Source: Hygrophila difformis (taxonomy: Eukaryota > Streptophyta > Magnoliopsida > Lamiales > Acanthaceae). Taken from it: a stretch of 64,000 nucleotides of DNA. The notes under the pieces were generated by a model. The model was given only the letters and a program-made list of their open reading frames with translations. It made no database searches and had not been told where the DNA came from. The stretch covers positions 23,491,977 to 23,555,976 of the forward strand of contig JAOANR010000012.1 of NCBI GenBank assembly GCA_030278955.1. The letters are read 5' to 3'. Both the position numbers and the translations under genes were made by a program. Of this stretch, positions 57,370 to 64,000 are shown piece after piece; positions within the stretch are counted from its first letter, which is position 1; each line of letters starts with the position of its first letter.

Positions 57370-58950
57370 AAATAATACTATTATTTTGTAATAATTCCAT
57401 TCGTACCACACATGAGTACTTGAGTTCATTTCCATTATCACTCTTGGCTTAAAAGTCAACTACCTTGAATTCTATGGATGTGCAATTTGAGAATCTTGTG
57501 GGCAAATGATATACCATTGACGATTTAAAACTACGTATAAAATACAAATACTAAACATGGATAAACAAATACAAGTATATGTCTTTCAATTCAACTCTCT
57601 TCTTCTGGTTTTGAAATTTAATATAACGTGGAATTCTTGGATTGGAATCTCAAGGCAATATTCAAGGCAATATATATCCAAGGCTATCATCACTTTCAAG
57701 GACTAGGGCGTTCAAACTTGCATCAATATAGAATACACTATCATTTCTGAGGTAGTGATGGAAGCAGTTTTAGTACATAAGAAAGTTCTGAAAATAATTG
57801 AAAATGGATAGGTATTAGACGATATTAACAATTTTAGTTATCACAATCGAGTGACGACTACTTTTATTTGTAAATTTCAATTTTCCCTTTACCTACATTA
57901 GAACAAGAAACCACAAAAATTGAAATACAAAACACCCACAAAACCACCAAGCTTACCTCAATAAGTAACAATAGCCATCAAGCTCCAATCAGCCAAAATC
58001 TCCAAAAATTCTCCCAAGCGCTAGAAACTAACTATATATGAACCAAGGAAATCCTTTCAACTACACACCAAAACTCAACCAAGATGAAAGAAGAAGAAGA
58101 AGAAGAAAAACAACATTTCCTTACCTCAAAAACCAAAAGCTCAACTCTTCTCCTCCTCCCCTCAAACTCATCGGAAGTCAATTCCTAGCCTCTAACCAAG
58201 CTCCAAGTGTGAATAAATACTAAAGTCTCCTTCCTCCTATTCAAGCGGCCTTAGAGGCAATTATGTATTATTTATTCCTCTGTTTTCAACAACCAAACAT
58301 TTCCAACAACCTTAACCCTCTTATTTAATCATATCATGCATGGGCTTGAGCCCTATTCAACTCTTGGGCAGCCTACTTACAATTCATCAACTATCAACTT
58401 ATCACAAGCGCAATGATTAATTTATAAAGAAATTAATCAGTGGAAAGAGAAATTTGCCTTCATTTTGGAGAAGTTGGATACCAGATTGGAGGGTAATTGG
58501 GCATGTAAGCTCCTAAAAAATCGGAAGCTCCATTGCAACCCGGATAGTGCAGAGCAATGAGTATTAGGGAAATTACCCGGATAGCTCCTTTGGTAATAGG
58601 GTAATTGGGCATGTAATCGAGAAACTGAGGGAGGGCAATGGCAAAGTGGGCGCGCTGCTGGATTCCTTGGCAATAAGACAAATGTGCTCAAGTAATACTT
58701 CTTCTTTTGAATATCCAGCATATAATTTGTCTTTCAATTCTAGACATTTATTTATTTCTGCCTCCTCTTCAATCTTGGCGCCTGAATAAATGCCCCTCCA
58801 TGAATAGTTAGAAAATATTATACTAATCTGATCTCACTTTTGCAATAATAAAAGAAGAGAAATAAACCAAGATTAATCGTGCCCCTTAATGAATAGTTCA
58901 GATTAAGAATACAATGAAATTTTTTGATCGCATTTAAGTAAAGTAATGTA
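57370..58950. other. Intergenic DNA, no supported gene
   Basis: 58080-58150 contains a GAAGAAGAAG run and an A/C-rich stretch resembling a plant untranslated leader or LTR fragment. GGTAATTGGGCATGTAA is repeated at 58491 and 58600. No conserved protein or element ends found. Confidence 0.5.
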
Positions 58951-58952
58951 TA

Positions 58953-58980
58953 CTAGTATTTTGGCCCGCGCTTTGCGGGC
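58953..58980 (-). mobile_element. Helitron 3' terminus
   Basis: On the minus strand the hairpin GCCCGCAAAGCGCGGGC is followed 9 bases later by CTAG at the A/T target site, the standard Helitron end. The body would extend to the right. I could not find the TC-type 5' end. Confidence 0.55.
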
Positions 58981-60461
58981 GGTGTTTTTTTTTTTCCGTC
59001 AAATAAAATCAAGAATTTTTTATCTTATAATATGTTATGCATAGAGTTTGCTTTACTTTAAACTCATAACATAGACATATGAAATCATATTAATTAGTAT
59101 CAATTTTGATCATATCACAGCCGACAAAATAAACAATAAGTTTATTACCTCAACATAATCAAGATTAATTTCTATATAAAGATCTTGATTCATTATTTTT
59201 CAATAAACCAACCTCTTTTAAAACATTAGTACGAATCTTCATAATTTCAATAAGATAGTAGGATGGAATCATATTATACAAACCATTATATAGAAGTCCT
59301 AAAAAATATTTGATTTTAATAGTTGAGTAAGAATGTTCGTCATAAATAAAAAATTTACAATAAAGAAAACATTCATAATCAAATCTCGGCCTTATAACTA
59401 ATTATTAGATTCCAAGAGGGTTGAGCATCAATATTTCTTCATTAACTACAATAAAGCAATCACTGATATCAGATCTCAACACTAAATATTAAAATCAAAT
59501 TTTATATTCTAAGACCGGTGTGCGTACTTATTTCATTGAGGAATGGGGATACACAACATAATAAGACATCTTGGGGTATGGATGATGATGGACTAATTAA
59601 AAGATCATATGTGCTATACAAAGATTAAAAGATTAAAAGATCAAAAGCAACAACTGAATTAAAAATTAATAGTACTAAAAAGTAAGTTGCATTTAGAAAA
59701 TAATGCAACTCAAAAGAGTACATGAATTACCCGACATTAAAGATGATTGGTTGAAGAAGATAAATGAAGAAAAGATCCTCATGAAATACCATGGAACATA
59801 AGGTTTTCCCTCCAGTGATTAGTATGATTATGAGCAGTAATAGATATTTATTTGCATTGAGAAATTGATCTTCTTGGATATATGATATGTATAAGAGAGA
59901 ATACATATATACAAACACTTATTGTGGGCGGGAGTTCTCTAACAATTGGAAGGATGGTAGGCAATTAGGCATATTGAAATGTGGACTATAATTCATAATA
60001 TCCATTTGTAAATCATAAGATAATCAACATGGGAAGAAAGTCAAAAGATAATGCGTAAGAGTAAATCCTTAAGCAGTAAGAGATAATTGTTCACCGCAGA
60101 TAGAATTAGAAACCATGGGCTAGAAGACTAAAACTGCATAATCTCAAACATTAAAAGATAATTGGAGTGTAAACTTTAGTAAGACTACGAAGGTTCATGA
60201 GTTAATATATTATTATAAATTACTATTTCACACGGTCACAGCTCTTTCATGAAGGTAAAGATTGTTTGTTGCATTTGAATGAATAGTTTAAAATGATATT
60301 TCATATTTTTTGCTATAAAAATTATATATATGAATTAATTTTACAAATTCAATAACCAGTGAGGCATACTAAAACTGTTCTAAAATTCAATATTCATCTG
60401 ATATACTTGATTCAATGATTGTTCAATGTACCTTTCATGAGTTATACAAAGTCAAATTATA
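58981..60461. other. AT-rich DNA, possible Helitron body
   Basis: No coding potential seen. It directly follows the Helitron end and may be non-autonomous Helitron sequence. Confidence 0.35.
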
Positions 60462-60469
60462 GATGCATA

Positions 60470-60995
60470 CATTGTTCTAAATAACCCCGAAATTTCGGGT
60501 TTCGGGACACCCCGAAACGAAATTTCACATGCAATATTTTTTTGCAAAATTTCCATCGAATTTTCGCCCAAAATCTGAAATCTCCCGAAATTTGACCGAA
60601 ATTTCCAGAAATTTTTTAAAAAGATATTTTTTTTCTAAATTTTTAAAATTAAATTAAAAATTAAAATTTATGTTTCAACCCATATTGATGATGTCATCCA
60701 ATTAACTTGTTTATCAATTTTAAGTCTCTTATCAATCAACATGGTGCATGATATTAATAATATTACTAGCATATTATATCATTAAATTAGTATTGTTAGC
60801 ATATTACTAATTTATATAGCAACAGAGATGAAGAATTTTGAAATATCTTCATTTTCATCGTCTCAAAAACTCGAATTAGTTTTCTCAAAAAATTCCAAAT
60901 ATCTCCGAAATTTCCCCCGAAATTTCAAATATCTTCGAAATTTTCCTATATTTATATGTCCGATATAGATACTGAAACCAATATTTAAAACCTTG
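60470..60995. mobile_element. hAT-like MITE
   Basis: Ends CATTGTTCTAAATA and TATTTAAAACCTTG are imperfect 14-bp inverted repeats; flanks GATGCATA (60462-60469) and GCTGCATA (60996-61003) match 7/8. Rich in CCGAAATTTCGG-type palindromes. Confidence 0.65.
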
Positions 60996-61085
60996 GCTGC
61001 ATATATATTTTTTTAGTAAGGAATACACATGTATAAAATTTTAAATTCATATTTTCCATACAAACACAGCCCGAGTTAGAATCTA

Positions 61086-61345
61086 CTTCCTCCGTTTTTA
61101 TATAGTTGTAACATTTGCATAGTTGTTACTATTCACTGAGTAACTTTGATTCGAATTTTTAACACAGTTATACAAGATAAAACATAGTCAAGTGGGATCT
61201 TGTTAGATTCGTCTAATCGTGTAGTTTTAGAATATCAAATTTTTATAATTTTCACTTTTACACATTTTGAGATATTAAACGTTAAAAATGTACATTGGAT
61301 AACGTGAAATGTAGGAATGTTACAATTTTTAAAAAACGGATGGAG
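61086..61345. mobile_element. Stowaway MITE
   Basis: TA-flanked, 260 bp; CTTCCTCCGTTTT left, AACGGATGGAG right. Confidence 0.88.
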
Positions 61346-61349
61346 TATA

Positions 61350-62060
61350 TCTCAATTGTGCACTCGATTATCTTTCCTCCATTCAACAAACTACAACACC
61401 CTTTATAAAATGAGGATAAAGTTCAGCTATTTAATAAATGAATAGTTGTATTAGTGTTGTGTTTCATCACAGAATCGGAGAGATCCACATATAATGCATT
61501 GTCAACCGAAGTTATATATCACACAATCATCATCAAGATTGAATACAAAGACAAAATTTAGTTCTTTTCTCAAAAGGCTCCAAATAAAAGTTGAAAAAAA
61601 AAAGTGAACAAAACTAAAACAAAAAAAAAACAAAAATGAAATGAAGGCATTTTACGAACACATTATATAATGTCTGATTTCCTATAAATAATCCACACAT
61701 TAAGCAGTCTAAATGTAGAAAGACATTATATTCACTGCCATTGGCATTTGGAAATCCAGAACCTGACAAATCAAAACAAAATTGAAACGAAAATCAAAGT
61801 GCTTAAACCATATTCAATAATCATTAAATCTTAAATAAAAATAAAAATAAAACAACACAGTTATAGGCACAAAAACATAAAATTCTGGATCATTTGTATC
61901 CATATAACAGAGACCATATTGGTGGCAATCATCAGGTTATTCATATTATAAAAATGTTATCATTCTATATAATCATTTTCATAACATTTATTATTTTTTT
62001 TATGAGACTACATTTTTAGGTTATGCAAGTATTTTTGTTTCCAAGTTCACACATTTACAT
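61350..62060. other. AT-rich spacer
   Basis: No feature recognised. Confidence 0.5.
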
Positions 62061-62063
62061 GCA

Positions 62064-62465
62064 GGAAAAAACTCATATCGTCCCATAATTTTTAAAAAAT
62101 TCCAAAACAGTCTCACAAATATCGAATTAATCGAATCTGTCCCATAACTACTCTAATCATAGCCGAACCCGTCCATGAAACCGGTTTTTTCGCTAATCAT
62201 TGCCGAGCCCATCCCATAACTACCTAATCGTCGCCGAACCCATCCCATAAATACCTAATCATTGTCGAACCCATCTCATAACTACCCTAATCATCACCGA
62301 ACCCATCCCTCCATTACGGAAGTTATGGGACGGTTTCAGCGATGATTAGTGAAAAAACCGGTTCATGGACGGGTTCGGCAATGATTAGAGTAGTTATCGG
62401 ATGGATTCGTCTAATTCGATATTTGTGGGATAGTTTCAGATATTGAAAAAACGTATGGATTTTTT
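62064..62465. mobile_element. Fold-back Mutator-like MITE
   Basis: GGAAAAAACTCATATCG left arm; repeated TCATCGCCGAACCCATCCC units with inverted copies. About 400 bp, longer than its siblings because the inner CATAACTACC unit is present in extra copies (62215-62290). The right end and duplication (TACATGCA/TATATGCA) are imperfect. Confidence 0.75.
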
Positions 62466-62469
62466 ATAT

Positions 62470-62995
62470 GCAACTACAAACCTAAAAAAATTGCCAGCAA
62501 ACCATAAAAAAATGGAAGAAAAAAGAAAGCAACTAACTAATATTCAAATACAACCAAGGCCAATTAAATGTAAAACTCAACCGCATGACTCATAGTTCCA
62601 CAGGAATAGACAATGTATAAAATAAAACATGAAAAAAATATTATTATGGTACTAAAGGAACTCTTGTGGGGCATCATAAAAAAAATAACAATCACGTGCA
62701 AATTGCTATAATTACACTGAATGATGTATAAGCAATCAAATTCAAATAGGAACATAAATGATAGGAAAATTTGATTCCATATGGTATCATTATACTAATA
62801 TTGTAGTATACGAATTACATATGTGGATGTGATTATATATGAAATAGTACATAGTCATCTTGACATCCAATAACAGTATGTTATGGCATTTGATTTATGT
62901 ATTTCCTAATGTATTGTAAATGTCCCGTCTATGAATCACTTTCACAATGATTCTACAATCATATTTGTTGTTATTGAATGAATCCAAAGTATCAT
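62470..62995. other. AT-rich spacer
   Basis: No feature recognised. Confidence 0.5.
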
Positions 62996-63004
62996 ACTTC
63001 ATTA

Positions 63005-63361
63005 TGGAAAAAAAAACTCATTTTGTCCCATAAGTTTAAAAAATTTCCCAAACAGTCCCACAACTATCGAATTAGACGAATCCATCCCATAACTACCCTA
63101 ATCTTAGCCGAACCCGTCCATAAACCGATTCTTTTGCTAATAATTGCCGAACCCGTCCCACAACTACCCTAATCATCGCCGAACCCATCCCTCCATTAGG
63201 GAAGTTATGGGACGGGTTCGGCAATGATTAGCAAAAAAACCGGTTTATGGACGGGTTCGGCTAAGATTGGGGTCGTTATGGGACGGATTCGTCTAATTCG
63301 ATATTTGTGGGACTGTTTTGGAAATTAAAAAAACTTATGGGACTAAATGGTTTTTTTTTCC
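63005..63361. mobile_element. Fold-back Mutator-like MITE, intact
   Basis: Perfect 9-bp duplication ACTTCATTA at 62996-63004 and 63362-63370. 357 bp, almost fully self-complementary. Best reference copy of the family in this window. Confidence 0.9.
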
Positions 63362-63370
63362 ACTTCATTA

Positions 63371-64000
63371 TATTCATCGTTTATCGTAATTTGTAGAATG
63401 ATTTAACTGTGGAGAATGAATCCAAAATTTTTTGATTAATAATTCAATATAAAATTAGTGGAGAATAATAAGTTACTACAGACAAGAAGCAACCACTTTT
63501 TTTATGCTTACACTTCCAACAAAATTAGCAGTTTTTCGACTATCATAGAATGATCATTCATCGATCTTCCTCTTTTGATTAAACATGATATCAAAAATCA
63601 GGATTAAAATTTGATTAAATTTTTTATAACGAATTAAAATTTCTTATTAACTATATATGTTTCGATCAATTACCTAAAGTATGGTTATTATTAATTAATT
63701 TTTGTAATTTATTATATTGATTTAGATTAATATTTTAGGCTCGAATTTTAATATAATTAATACTAATATTTGAAAATATAAATTATTCGCTTAAAGAATT
63801 TATAATATATTGGTTTAACTAAATTCGTCATAAATATCAAATATATTATAATTTGATTTTAATTTATATGTTTTTAAAATATATAGAAATATTTTCTTAT
63901 ACCAACAAATAGATTTATTATCTAATATAAACTATTAGTTTAGCTAAACTTGTAATAAATATCAAATATATTATAATTTATTTTCAATTTATATCTTTTT
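63371..64000. other. AT-rich spacer to window edge
   Basis: No feature recognised. ATATATTATAATTT words recur after 63840. Confidence 0.5.

Noticed and set aside
58038..58223. 61-codon ORF with an Arg-rich run
   Set aside because: Short, low complexity (GAAGAAGAAG), no homology recognised.
59727..59918. 63-codon ORF in AT-rich DNA
   Set aside because: Composition expected of random AT-rich sequence; no motif.

Overview
The window looks like repeat-rich intergenic DNA of a flowering plant, probably a eudicot. Nearly everything identifiable is a transposable element: Ty1/copia and Ty3/gypsy (Athila-type) LTR retrotransposons, Stowaway, Mutator-like, hAT and CACTA MITEs, tRNA-derived SINEs and a Helitron terminus. 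I found no stand-alone host gene, rRNA or tRNA gene. The species cannot be named from the sequence.

Layout. 1-3263: the 5' end (gag plus LTR, minus strand) of a decayed Ty3/gypsy element running off the left edge. 3394-8804: small retroposons, then a fold-back MITE holding a complete copia element with 236-bp LTRs. 9578-12491: a second fold-back MITE holding a 2.5-kb solo LTR. 12511-14185: hAT-like and Stowaway MITEs and a SINE. 14186-54906: a four-level nest in which every junction is closed by a target-site duplication: Stowaway (TA) > Mutator-like MITE (9 bp, 8/9 match) > Athila-type element E1 (minus strand, ggacg) > Athila-type element E2 (plus strand, atctg). 54907-64000: SINEs, hAT, Stowaway, CACTA and Mutator-like MITEs, a Helitron end and AT-rich DNA.

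The most interesting content is the sister pair E1 and E2. Both have very long LTRs (4.7-4.9 kb), a tRNA-Asp primer site, gag and pol, and between pol and the 3' LTR (where other Athila elements carry an env-like ORF) a sense-oriented F-box gene with its own TATA-like box, short first exon, phase-2 intron of 1.1-1.3 kb and a second exon encoding the F-box. The E1 copy is open; the E2 copy has one stop codon. The cassette is bounded by copies of the PPT/LTR edge, which suggests how it was acquired. In both elements a cluster of short palindromes lies immediately upstream of both the LTR TATA box and the F-box TATA box, with a third cluster in the leader. The layout is the same in both families but the palindrome sequence is unrelated (GTCGCGGAAC dyads in E1, ATTCGAAT dyads in E2), although flanking LTR sequence is conserved. 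This looks like a two-promoter regulatory system that has switched its motif. Conserved splice signals also suggest a 4.1-kb leader intron that removes the primer site before gag.

Neither element is autonomous now. E1 is split by E2 in its protease region and has a frameshift before integrase. E2 has a stop and a frameshift in gag and lacks the reverse transcriptase catalytic core. LTR pairs differ by well under 1% by eye, so both insertions are young.
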